Source: Alphaproteobacteria bacterium
GTDB taxonomy: Bacteria; Pseudomonadota; Alphaproteobacteria; Caulobacterales; Hyphomonadaceae
Assembly: GCA_016125405.1 (NCBI GenBank)
Contig: WGLW01000008.1
Coordinates: forward strand, 124,001 to 188,000
Reading direction: 5' to 3'
DNA length: 64,000 nt
The notes under the pieces are model-generated. The model saw nothing but the letters and a program-made list of their open reading frames with translations, made no database searches and was not told where the DNA came from. Position numbers and translations under genes: made by a program. Shown here piece by piece: positions 27,579 through 34,500 of the stretch; position 1 is the stretch's first letter, and every line of letters starts with the position of its first letter.

Positions 27579-28286
27579 TCAGGCAGCAGCGCCCTCAATT
27601 ACGGGATCAGCCGGGCGCGAGGCATGGGCCTCAGCCGCTTTCTCGCTGCTCACGCCGTAGATGACGGTACGCCACACGTCCTTGTGGCCCTTGGCCAAAT
27701 CCAACAGTTCAGCCGCTTGGTCAGCCTTGGCTTTAATCTCAGGCTGAAACTTGGCGAGAAAGCTGTTGGTCAGGCCCTCTTTCACGCTTGGCGCAAAGTG
27801 TGGGTGGATCAGTTCACGCGGGCTTAGCGCGATCACAGCGGCAACTTGTGGGTCGGCCATCATGGAACGCAGATTTTCAATCTCGCCCTTGCCCACATAG
27901 CGCTCAGCCATTTCATAGATGCGCGCTTGCATGGCTTGGCTAGGAAGCTGTGATTTCCAGTACGCCACCGCTTCCGCCTCGACCTCAGCGCCAAGGTCTT
28001 TAGCCTCAGCCGTCAGCTTGTCCTCAGTCGCGCGCAACACAGCCGCAGCGGCCTTGGCAGCTTTCCACGCGCTGGCATGTTTCTCGGTCTGAGGCATTAC
28101 GCCAACGGGCGTGGTGTGCAGCTGGCCAAGGTATTCAACGAGGGTGATGACAGCCTTATGGCCTGCCTCAATGTCAGAGCGGAAGCGCTTGACGGTTTTT
28201 ACGTCGCCAAGTTTTTCCGTGCGCTCAAGTGCGCTGTTGAGGGTCCAAACTCTTTCCGGGTTGAGGGCGAAAATCGGTCGGGTCAT
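27579..28286 (-). CDS. Unknown protein of the element's leftward operon
   Basis: 235 aa, mostly alpha-helical by eye, with charged and Ala-rich stretches (KAAKAAAAVLRATEDKL, about 75-91) and no signal peptide or membrane helix. No domain recognised. ATG at 28286 with a weak GAAAG site. Last gene of the run 29731-27579; codon use is like a true gene, with a long frame and no competing frame. A DNA- or protein-binding accessory role is a guess only. Confidence 0.65.
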   Translation of the reverse strand: MTRPIFALNPERVWTLNSALERTEKLGDVKTVKRFRSDIEAGHKAVITLVEYLGQLHTTPVGVMPQTEKHASAWKAAKAAAAVLRATEDKLTAEAKDLGAEVEAEAVAYWKSQLPSQAMQARIYEMAERYVGKGEIENLRSMMADPQVAAVIALSPRELIHPHFAPSVKEGLTNSFLAKFQPEIKAKADQAAELLDLAKGHKDVWRTVIYGVSSEKAAEAHASRPADPVIEGAAA

Positions 28287-28319
28287 GTGGGCGTTCTTTC
28301 GTGTTGCATGTGGGGAGGG

Positions 28320-28736
28320 TTAGGTGCGTGCGAATGCGGGGAAGGTTGAGGGCGTGAATGTGGGCGTCGGCTTGGGCTGGCGTTGAGGCTTGGGCGGTTG
28401 CTTCGCGGCTTCCTCAGCGGCCCTGCGCTCAGCTTGTGCGGCCTCTGAGCGTGCGATTTGCGCCGCCCCTTCCGCGATCAAAAGCGTTTGCTGGCATTCG
28501 ATGTACTCGCGCACGCCCGTGTCATCCGCATCAAAGGCGGGCGCAGGGTGCGCGTCAGCAGTCAACTCAATGCCGGACGCGATGGCAGCGGCTCGCGCCT
28601 TCGCCACCTCACCATGCCAGTCCAGCGCACAAGCGCGCGAGAGCTTGATGAGGAACAACTTGGCCGGGCCAGAGGGCGCGGGCTTGGCCAGCAACAGGGC
28701 CTCAAGCGCGGACAGGCGGTCGGTGATGCGGGCCAT
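28320..28736 (-). CDS. Unknown small protein with Pro/Lys-rich tail
   Basis: 138 aa. N-terminal helix (ITDRLSALEALLLA), a middle segment, an Ala/Glu/Arg helix (about 88-112) and a Pro/Thr/Lys-rich C-terminus (QPPKPQRQPKPTPTFTPS), which looks like a flexible tail. No known domain. Its ATG overlaps the preceding stop (TAATG), so translation is coupled to the 101-aa gene upstream. Confidence 0.6.
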   Translation of the reverse strand: MARITDRLSALEALLLAKPAPSGPAKLFLIKLSRACALDWHGEVAKARAAAIASGIELTADAHPAPAFDADDTGVREYIECQQTLLIAEGAAQIARSEAAQAERRAAEEAAKQPPKPQRQPKPTPTFTPSTFPAFART

Positions 28737-29041
28737 TACGCAGCCCTCCCCACAGGATGCAGGCGAGCCTTTGCGGCTTCCTCCAACGCCTCAATACGTG
28801 CCTCGAAATCGCGGCCTTCAATGAGCCGGGCCTGCACTTGAAGGATGTGCGCGAGCTTGGACACGTCATCAATGCGCGCCTTGCCGTCCATCCATTTGCG
28901 GACGTAGCGAGCCAACAGCATTGAGCAATGCCGCGTCGTGTCCAACCGCTGACGTGTTGGCTTACGCTCAACGGTCGGTCCCCACACCGGGGGTGCGTCG
29001 GGAACGTCAGGCGTAGCGGGGATTTGAGCGTCAGTGGACAT
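28736..29041 (-). CDS. Unknown small helical protein
   Basis: 101 aa. Disordered N-terminus rich in Pro/Asp (about 1-25), then helices (CSMLLARYVRKWMDGKARI and HILQVQARLIEGRDFEARIE). No family recognised. Coupled to the next gene by TAATG. In the same leftward operon. Confidence 0.6.
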   Translation of the reverse strand: MSTDAQIPATPDVPDAPPVWGPTVERKPTRQRLDTTRHCSMLLARYVRKWMDGKARIDDVSKLAHILQVQARLIEGRDFEARIEALEEAAKARLHPVGRAA

Positions 29042-29056
29042 GCGAAATTCCGTGGC

Positions 29057-29422
29057 TTAGGCGACGCTATCGAGGTCGGGCGTGTAAAATTGCTGGCGCT
29101 CATACGCGGCGATGAGTTGGTTTTGCCTCAGCTTCCCGCCATTGAGCGGCGCACCGTCTGGCGCATAAGCGAACACAAAGACGGCAACGTCACGCAGGTG
29201 CTTGGGAATGAGGTTTCTGTCTGTGGCCGTCACCATGTTGTAGTCGTCATTCCGACGCCATTCTTGACCCCTGCCGATGCGAAGCAAGGCACAACAATTG
29301 TCCAACGCCTGAATGATGCGAAGCTCATCGTAGTTGGGAGCGTCACCGGCAAGGAACATCGCCACGATGTTCCCTGATGCGAAATCGCCCAAGACCTTTA
29401 GGTTGCCGGTGTGCTCGCCCAT
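29057..29422 (-). CDS. Unknown small protein
   Basis: 121 aa, mixed alpha/beta by eye, no signal peptide or membrane helix (segments GNIVAMFLAGDAPNYDELRI and RDVAVFVFAYAPDGAPLNGG). No domain recognised. Three bases separate its start from the stop of the gene upstream, and 15 bases lie between its stop and the next start, as expected for an operon. Confidence 0.6.
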   Translation of the reverse strand: MGEHTGNLKVLGDFASGNIVAMFLAGDAPNYDELRIIQALDNCCALLRIGRGQEWRRNDDYNMVTATDRNLIPKHLRDVAVFVFAYAPDGAPLNGGKLRQNQLIAAYERQQFYTPDLDSVA

Positions 29423-29425
29423 GGC

Positions 29426-29731
29426 TCAGCCTCCACCAGATGGCGGCAAGTAGAACCGATAGAAGGCGTCAGCCGTCGCAGGGATGGCCTCGGGATAGAC
29501 CGCGTACACAACGTCCGCTGACGGGCTAGAGCCGCGTGCTGGATCGCCGGCAGGGATATGCACAATCCTCTGAAACATGGTCTGCATACGGACGATGGCC
29601 GCTTGCTCATCGGCGTCAGGCGCGGTGCCGAGCCAATAGAAAGCGACCGTCGCGAGGTGCGGGCTGTTCGGTCCAAGACCCTGATAGCGGCTGATGTCCA
29701 TGGCGGGCGGTCCAGATGAGGCGGGCCGCAT
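29426..29731 (-). CDS. Unknown small protein, first gene of leftward small-gene run
   Basis: 101 aa from the ATG at 29731 (GGGG about 9 bases upstream); an internal ATG at 29701 is also possible and gives a cleaner N-terminus (MDISRYQGLG). Contains HLATVAFYWLGTAPDADEQ and VVYAVYPEAIPATADAFYRF. No family recognised. Follows the repeat-rich 29732-30145 region, where its promoter should lie. Confidence 0.5.
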   Translation of the reverse strand: MRPASSGPPAMDISRYQGLGPNSPHLATVAFYWLGTAPDADEQAAIVRMQTMFQRIVHIPAGDPARGSSPSADVVYAVYPEAIPATADAFYRFYLPPSGGG

Positions 29732-29807
29732 TCTCGCTGCCCCACTACAAACATCCGATACTTTGTCCGAACAGTCTAGAGTTCCGCTGTAAATAGTTTT
29801 CGTAGGC

Positions 29808-29817
29808 GCTTTAAAGC
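29808..29817. promoter_or_regulatory. Palindrome GCTTTAAAGC, copy 2
   Basis: Perfect 10-bp palindrome about 80 bases upstream of the small-gene run (ATG 29731), in the AT-rich presumptive promoter zone. Identical to copies at 27568 and 32661. Confidence 0.55.
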
Positions 29818-29980
29818 ATCAATCGGACCAACGCTAATAGTGTTATTGTATGTTACCTTAGTATTACGTCTTGCGATGTGGCGGTGACTGACGCGATGCC
29901 CACATGCATCACTTGTGCGGAGGACATGTCCGCCATTGAGGCCGCAAAACATTGGGCTTAATGACGTTTGCCCACACGCA

Positions 29981-30120
29981 TCCGCCAACGTGTCCGCCAA
30001 CGTGCCCGTGTCCGCGCGTGAAAGCGGTGCCTCTTCAAATCTTCAAATCATCAAAGATTGGCGACACCATCGCGGCCACGATCCGCAGGTTTGACAATCT
30101 TGGACAATCTTTGATGATTT
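29981..30120. repeat. Iteron-like repeats beside the helicase gene
   Basis: Seen in order: TCCGCCAACGTG twice in tandem (29981-30004); TCTTCAAA, TCTTCAAA, TCATCAAA in tandem (30032-30055); GACAATCTT twice at a 10-base period (30093-30101 and 30103-30111); and a perfect 16-bp inverted repeat, AAATCATCAAAGATTG (30045-30060) against its complement at 30105-30120, with a 44-base loop. The helicase gene stops 26 bases away. This resembles a replicon origin. Confidence 0.6.
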
Positions 30121-30145
30121 TTTGTTGGGGGATCGACGTGCGGGC

Positions 30146-31678
30146 CTAGTTGAACAATGGCCCTTGGTCAGGACGTGGTGCCCATCCAAAGACGGCCCAC
30201 ATTGTCAGACCTTGAAAGCCCTGCGTGACAGATTGAATGCCAAGTGCTTTGCGCGCGTTGTTCAACGTGTCGTAGCCGATGCCAGCTTCCTTGGCCTTGG
30301 CAACAAGTTGGTTCTGCTCAACTGGCCCGTCCTTTAGCGCCACTGCTAGAAACGCTTTTGCGGCCTCAACCTTGTTGAGCGGTTTGCGGCCAAAGCTTCC
30401 GGTGTCAGGCTTGAGCATGTCGTCAGCCGACATCGCCACCTCGCCCGTCTCAAATCTGATGTAGGGCGCTTTGGTGGTGCCACGCTTGGTGGGAATGTCC
30501 TTTTCCTCAACGCGGTATGCAAGCCCACTGACCTTGCGACCAATGTTTTTCTTGATGAGCAAGAACAGCGCGCGGCCCGTTTCTATGCGCTGGCCATCAT
30601 CATCCTTCTCAAACTCGGGACCGATGAACCACGCCGCTCGCGATGCGCCAACGAATGCCTTTGCTCCCGTGACAGCGTTGATGGCCTTGCCGCCCGCCGC
30701 AACCTTTGGCGGGTGCGCGACACAGACCACAGCCACATCGTGCCTCGCGGCAAAGTCAGCGACCGGCTCAAGCACGGCGCGCACTGCCGCCTCTTTGTGG
30801 GTATCAACGTCACCCATGTACGCGCTCACTGGATCAATGATGATGAGACGCACCTTGCGCCCGAGCCTGTCCACGCGCGCCAGCACGGCTTCAAGCTTGG
30901 CTAGGTCAGTTTGCAGACTGATACCACGGCGCTTGCCGTCACCCTCAGCCACCGCCTTGGCGACGTGAACACGGCTCAGGTCTGCGCCGGCTGCCTCAAG
31001 GCGTGGCCGCATGGTGTCGGCAACGTCATCCTCACAGGCCAGAATGACAACATCGCCGTCCGGTGCGCTGCCCTCGTTGTTCGGCCATGCGCCGCCGTTG
31101 GTGGTCTGAGCGGCCATGAACAACGTGAATTGGGATTTCCCTTGGCCCGGCTCGCCTGCAATGATGTGGAGCTTGCCGAGCGCAAAACGCTCAGGCCATA
31201 GCCAATCAATTTCCTCAGCCTCAACCTCAGACACGGTGATAATGTCGAATCCGCCACCGGGCTTGGGCGCTGTGGGCACCAGCCTCTTTCTCAACGCCTC
31301 GCACGCTTCCTCTGATGCAATTTGGTGCTCAGCCGGGCACGGCATGGCCTTCGCGCTAAACCATTCGGCCTTTGACGGCTCAAGCGCCAGCATGAAAGGC
31401 CGGAACACCGTGCCTTCAATGTCACGCACACTGTGCCGCTCAAAGTCGGCACCACATGCCGCCGAAATATACTCAGCCTCACGCCTACGCGCCATCGCCA
31501 GCGCGTGCGGATCAGCGGACGTGATGGGCCAGTAGAGAGTGTGGCGCGCACCTTTGTATTCGTCGCCAATGCACTCAAGGGTAATGACCTTGTTCTTGCC
31601 GTCGCCTTTGGCGCTGTCTTTCGTCTCAATGCTGACGATGCAGACGTAATGATTGCCGATGGGAAGCCGCTTACTCAA
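30146..31678 (-). CDS. RepA-like AAA/RecA-fold replicative helicase
   Basis: 510 aa, TTG start at 31678 with AAGGGAAG about 6 bases upstream, overlapping the preceding stop (TTGA). A N-terminal domain (about 1-135) precedes a RecA-type ATPase with Walker A GEPGQGKSQF (near 175) and Walker B VRLIIIDPVSAYMG (near 265), plus VVCVAHPPK (sensor) near 305. The C-terminal part (about 440-500: AKAFLAVALKDGPVEQNQLV) looks like a winged helix. The family includes RSF1010-type RepA helicases and phage/plasmid replication ATPases. Lies next to the iteron-like repeats. Confidence 0.85.
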   Translation of the reverse strand: MSKRLPIGNHYVCIVSIETKDSAKGDGKNKVITLECIGDEYKGARHTLYWPITSADPHALAMARRREAEYISAACGADFERHSVRDIEGTVFRPFMLALEPSKAEWFSAKAMPCPAEHQIASEEACEALRKRLVPTAPKPGGGFDIITVSEVEAEEIDWLWPERFALGKLHIIAGEPGQGKSQFTLFMAAQTTNGGAWPNNEGSAPDGDVVILACEDDVADTMRPRLEAAGADLSRVHVAKAVAEGDGKRRGISLQTDLAKLEAVLARVDRLGRKVRLIIIDPVSAYMGDVDTHKEAAVRAVLEPVADFAARHDVAVVCVAHPPKVAAGGKAINAVTGAKAFVGASRAAWFIGPEFEKDDDGQRIETGRALFLLIKKNIGRKVSGLAYRVEEKDIPTKRGTTKAPYIRFETGEVAMSADDMLKPDTGSFGRKPLNKVEAAKAFLAVALKDGPVEQNQLVAKAKEAGIGYDTLNNARKALGIQSVTQGFQGLTMWAVFGWAPRPDQGPLFN

Positions 31679-32124
31679 TGCACGCTTCCCTTGGCAAAGT
31701 GCCGACGCCAGTATGTGGCGCGTGCGGCGTCACGCATTTCCAGCAACGTGAGGAATGACCACGGCTCGCCAAAGGGCAGAAACTCATCCTGTGGGTAGGC
31801 ATCGCAATCGCGCGTCAGCAATAGCCCACAGCCGCAGAACTCACCGGACGCCAGTGCGCGGCGCAGGTGGTAGAAGCTGCGATAGGCAGGATCAGCGCGA
31901 TTGAACGTTGCCGGCCTGCCATCGCGCGGATTGAACAGCACGCGCCCGTGCGGACCTGTGCAGCGGAACACCACCCAAGCATCAAGATGGCGCACCGCAG
32001 ACGGCAGCGTGCGCGCGTCGATCAGCGGATGATTGCGGGTGCTGCAACGGCAGGCGTTTGGAGCGCGGAAAACGCGCTGTTGCGCATTGACGGATTGGGG
32101 CGTGATGCCCATAGCAGAGTGCAT
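31675..32124 (-). CDS. Putative primase-related protein (degenerate N-terminal domain)
   Basis: 149 aa. The order LDAWVVFRCTGPHGRVLFNP, DGRPATFNRADPAYRSFYHL, SGEFCGCGLLLTRDCDAY recalls the N-terminal domain of phage/plasmid primase-polymerase proteins (W...K.P.nP..G..A...dP.tW..f..A....g..G.G..l). The catalytic Asp pair normally following is not evident, so it may be a truncated or non-catalytic form. Coupled to the helicase by TTGA. The start could be ATG 32124 or 32112; neither has a strong Shine-Dalgarno. Role in element replication is inferred. Confidence 0.5.
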   Translation of the reverse strand: MHSAMGITPQSVNAQQRVFRAPNACRCSTRNHPLIDARTLPSAVRHLDAWVVFRCTGPHGRVLFNPRDGRPATFNRADPAYRSFYHLRRALASGEFCGCGLLLTRDCDAYPQDEFLPFGEPWSFLTLLEMRDAARATYWRRHFAKGSVH

Positions 32125-32140
32125 AGCAAGAGACTTTCTA

Positions 32141-32173
32141 GGCCCTGTCCGGTGGCAACCGGCGGGGCCTTTT
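32141..32173 (+). terminator. Terminator-like hairpin in the leader between AlpA-like and primase-like genes
   Basis: Outer arms GGCCC (32141-32145)/GGGCC (32165-32169), inner arms CCGGT (32149-32153)/ACCGG (32158-32162), loop GGCA, then TTTT (32170-32173) on the plus strand. The T-run faces rightward transcription; for the leftward operon it would be a leader hairpin before the primase-like gene. Confidence 0.45.
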
Positions 32174-32175
32174 CG

Positions 32176-32373
32176 TTAGGCGGCTGACCTACCGCTCCAC
32201 GCTTCGATGTCAGCGCGTGAGAACAGAATGACCCGCCCAAGTTTCTTGTGCGGGGGCAGCTGACCGGCTTTCAGCATTCGCCAGAACGTTCGCTCAGAAA
32301 CAGGCAGCATGGCCTGAAAGTCCTTGGCGCGAAGGAAAGCCTTCGGCGCATCCGGGGTGGCATCGGCAGTCAT
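32176..32373 (-). CDS. AlpA-like excisionase/regulator (MerR-type helix-turn-helix)
   Basis: 65 aa from the ATG at 32373 with AAGGA about 10 bases upstream; a TTG at 32403 would extend it by 10 residues. FLRAKDFQAMLPVSERTFWR followed by MLKAGQLPPHKKLGRVILFS and RADIEAW is the AlpA/DUF-type DNA-binding fold, which in P4-like elements works as a recombination directionality factor or transcription activator of int. First gene of the leftward replication operon; a small palindrome and repeated ACAACTTA motifs lie just upstream. Confidence 0.85.
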   Translation of the reverse strand: MTADATPDAPKAFLRAKDFQAMLPVSERTFWRMLKAGQLPPHKKLGRVILFSRADIEAWSGRSAA

Positions 32374-32771
32374 TTCCAGTGTCCTTTCGGCTGGCGGTGG
32401 CAACTAAGGACAACTTAGCAAAGAGCGGGCCGAATACTACCCCTCAACTGCGCTTTTTCTTCCGTACTTTCAACAACTTAAGCCACTATGCTTAGACAAC
32501 AGCAAGAGGCGTAAGTAATCACAAGTATAGACGTTGGATGATGGCAACAGAGGCGGCGTTGGCCACCACCTCAAGCCTCGCCACAGACACCACCACAGCG
32601 CTCGCCACAGGGGATCGCGCGGCTTTGCGTTTGCACGTAAGCGAAGGCTTCACCTCGACGGCTTTAAAGCACGTGCGTAGAACGAAGCCGCGCGGAAGCG
32701 CGAACCGTATGGTGGACTTTTTGGAGGGAGTGGCGAGCTAAAGGCCAGAACCGCAGTGTTCTCAGGCGGTG
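32374..32771. promoter_or_regulatory. Control region upstream of the AlpA-like gene and right end of the element
   Basis: 398 bp. The part next to the gene has CTAAG-N5-CTTAG (32404-32418), an ACAACTTA repeat (32410-32417 and 32473-32480) and an AT-rich stretch (32450-32530), together a likely promoter/operator. A rightward 67-codon frame (32538-32741) ends near attR; it has no good ribosome site or domain and I do not call it. The third GCTTTAAAGC copy (32661-32670) falls in this region. Confidence 0.5.
32661..32670. promoter_or_regulatory. Palindrome GCTTTAAAGC, copy 3
   Basis: Identical to copies at 27568-27577 and 29808-29817; about 100 bases inside the right end of the element. Confidence 0.5.
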
Positions 32772-32772
32772 A

Positions 32773-32860
<88 letters not shown>

Positions 32861-33162
32861 GGCGCTCGCCCTCATTATTCGCAGTTCCCCCGAAAGAAAA
32901 TGGTTGATGCGCGGGTGTCTCACTCTGGCGCAGGTGGGGCAGGGCGCCGCAGTCCGCGCGCGTGATTGCGGGGGAATTGCCAGACGCGGCCGGGCGCGGC
33001 GAAGCGAAATGCACGGATGCGGGTAACCATAGCCGGCTAAGAATGAGGTTTGATAAAATTTGACGCGTCTCGATTCACCGATCCCACAGGGGTGCCGGCT
33101 ATGGTCCCCACATGCCGCCAGAAGAGCGGCCCAGGTGGACCATAGCCAAGGGAAGACCGGTG
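32861..33162. other. Intergenic region before rlpA
   Basis: 302 bp with no convincing gene. It should hold the tRNA-Ser promoter (leftward) and the rlpA promoter; TTGATA (33050) and TTGACG (33060) are possible -35 boxes, without a clear -10. An in-frame ATG at 33112 could extend rlpA. Confidence 0.4.
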
Positions 33163-34374
33163 ATGGCGGATGCCGAGAAGGCGCGTGGGCGGATGTGCGC
33201 CCGCATGGCGACAGGAGTGACGGTGGCGGCCATGGTGTTCGCCGCTGCGCCGGGAGCGTTTGCCGCTCCCCACGGAGATCGCGCGCCGATCGTCTTCGCT
33301 TCTGCTGACGCGCCGGCTGCGCTGCCGCCGAGCGGGACGTTTGACGACAGCATCTCTTCGCGTCCGATTCCGGTCACTCCCCGCGCTCCGTCGAGCGTGG
33401 TCTCGGCCAATACCGGTCCTACCGGCGCCATCGATCTGCGCCCCGGCGCGGCCCATGCGATCGATGCGAGTTTCGGTCCGGCCGTTTCCTCTGTCAGTCC
33501 GCGCCCGCAAGCTTCGGCGCCGCTGGTTTCGAAACCGTCGGCGCCGGCTTCGGATGTTTCGGGCTACGCCACGCCGTACGCTGGCGCGCCCTACCAGGTC
33601 GCCGGGAAATGGTATGTGCCGGCCTATGAACCCAATTACGACGAAGTCGGTATCGCCTCCTGGTATGGCCCGACCTTTCACGGCAAGGCGTCGGCCTCTG
33701 GCGAGACCTTCGACGAGATGGCGCTGACGGCGGCGCATCCGACGCTGCCGATCCCGTCGATCGTTCGCGTCACCAATCTCGAGAACGGCAAGACGACGCT
33801 GGTGCGCGTGAATGATCGCGGACCGTTTGTCGACAACCGGATTATCGACCTGTCGCGCCGCGCCGGGGAGGTGCTGGGGCTGCACGAGAAGGGCACAGCC
33901 AAGGTTCGGGTGCAGTATGTCGGCCCGGCGCCGGAAAAGGCGAACTCGCTGCCGAAAGGCGTGCAGACGGTCGCGCAGCACGTCGAGCTGGCGCCGAGAC
34001 GGGAAGCCCATACGCCTGCTCTGGAAACTGCTCCGGTTACTTCGCCGCGCGAGATGCCGGTGCTGGTGAATTCGCCGGCGACGCTTCCGTCGCCCACTCC
34101 GGATGTGCGTGAAGTCGCTCCGGCGGCCACCCCGGTTGCGGCTGCTGGTTTCGCCCTGCAAGCCGGCTCGTTCGGCGACCCGGCGAACGCCGAGGCCCTC
34201 AAGGCTCGTCTTTCGGCGCTGGGACCCGTGTCGGTCGTCAAGGCCAATGTGAACGGGCGGAATTACTACCGCGTCGTTGTGGGCCCCTGGGCCACGCGCA
34301 GCCAGGCCGATGACATGCAAAATCGCCTGATGTCGGCCGGTTACAAGGCTATTGTGGTCGCCTCCGGCGACTGA
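33163..34374 (+). CDS. rlpA: RlpA family septal lytic transglycosylase with SPOR domain
   Basis: 403 aa from the ATG at 33163 (AGGGAAG 8 bases upstream). Signal peptide ends near GAFAAPHG. After a Pro/Ala/Ser-rich linker comes a double-psi beta-barrel (about 165-260: GIASWYGPTFHGKASASGE, VRVNDRGPFVDNRIIDLSRR with the catalytic-type Asp/Glu residues), a second linker and a C-terminal SPOR domain (about 325-403: FALQAGSFGDPANAEALK, YYRVVVGPWATRSQADDM) that binds denuded septal glycan. No lipobox Cys is seen, so it is probably periplasmic rather than a lipoprotein. Confidence 0.9.
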   Translation: MADAEKARGRMCARMATGVTVAAMVFAAAPGAFAAPHGDRAPIVFASADAPAALPPSGTFDDSISSRPIPVTPRAPSSVVSANTGPTGAIDLRPGAAHAIDASFGPAVSSVSPRPQASAPLVSKPSAPASDVSGYATPYAGAPYQVAGKWYVPAYEPNYDEVGIASWYGPTFHGKASASGETFDEMALTAAHPTLPIPSIVRVTNLENGKTTLVRVNDRGPFVDNRIIDLSRRAGEVLGLHEKGTAKVRVQYVGPAPEKANSLPKGVQTVAQHVELAPRREAHTPALETAPVTSPREMPVLVNSPATLPSPTPDVREVAPAATPVAAAGFALQAGSFGDPANAEALKARLSALGPVSVVKANVNGRNYYRVVVGPWATRSQADDMQNRLMSAGYKAIVVASGD

Positions 34375-34500
34375 CGACCGCGCGTTCGGACATCAATTCA
34401 TCCACAGGCTTGCGGCCCGGCGGACTTCTCACCCGCCAGATGTTGACGACTCCGTGCGAACCGCCCTCTTGTGGCCGGATTCCGCACGGAGGCTGCCGCC

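Larger units (their letters stand above)
29732..30145. other. Gene-free region with putative replication origin and promoter
   Basis: 414 bp without a convincing gene. 29760-29880 is AT-rich, unusual in this genome, and holds the second GCTTTAAAGC palindrome; it probably carries the promoter of the small-gene run. 29981-30120 is packed with direct and inverted repeats next to the helicase gene, as in an iteron-type origin. A 74-codon frame at 29776-30000 has atypical composition and no supporting feature. Confidence 0.55.

Noticed and set aside
27206-27598. Leftward open frames (also 27258-27566) in the hairpin array
   Set aside because: They translate the DNA repeat (repeated PNVWL or RRPV peptides) and show no gene-like features.
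29776-30000. 74-codon leftward frame in the repeat-rich region
   Set aside because: Covers the direct repeats and AT-rich promoter zone; composition not coding-like.
32538-32741. 67-codon rightward frame near attR
   Set aside because: No good ribosome site, Ala/Thr-rich, contains the palindrome copy; not supported.
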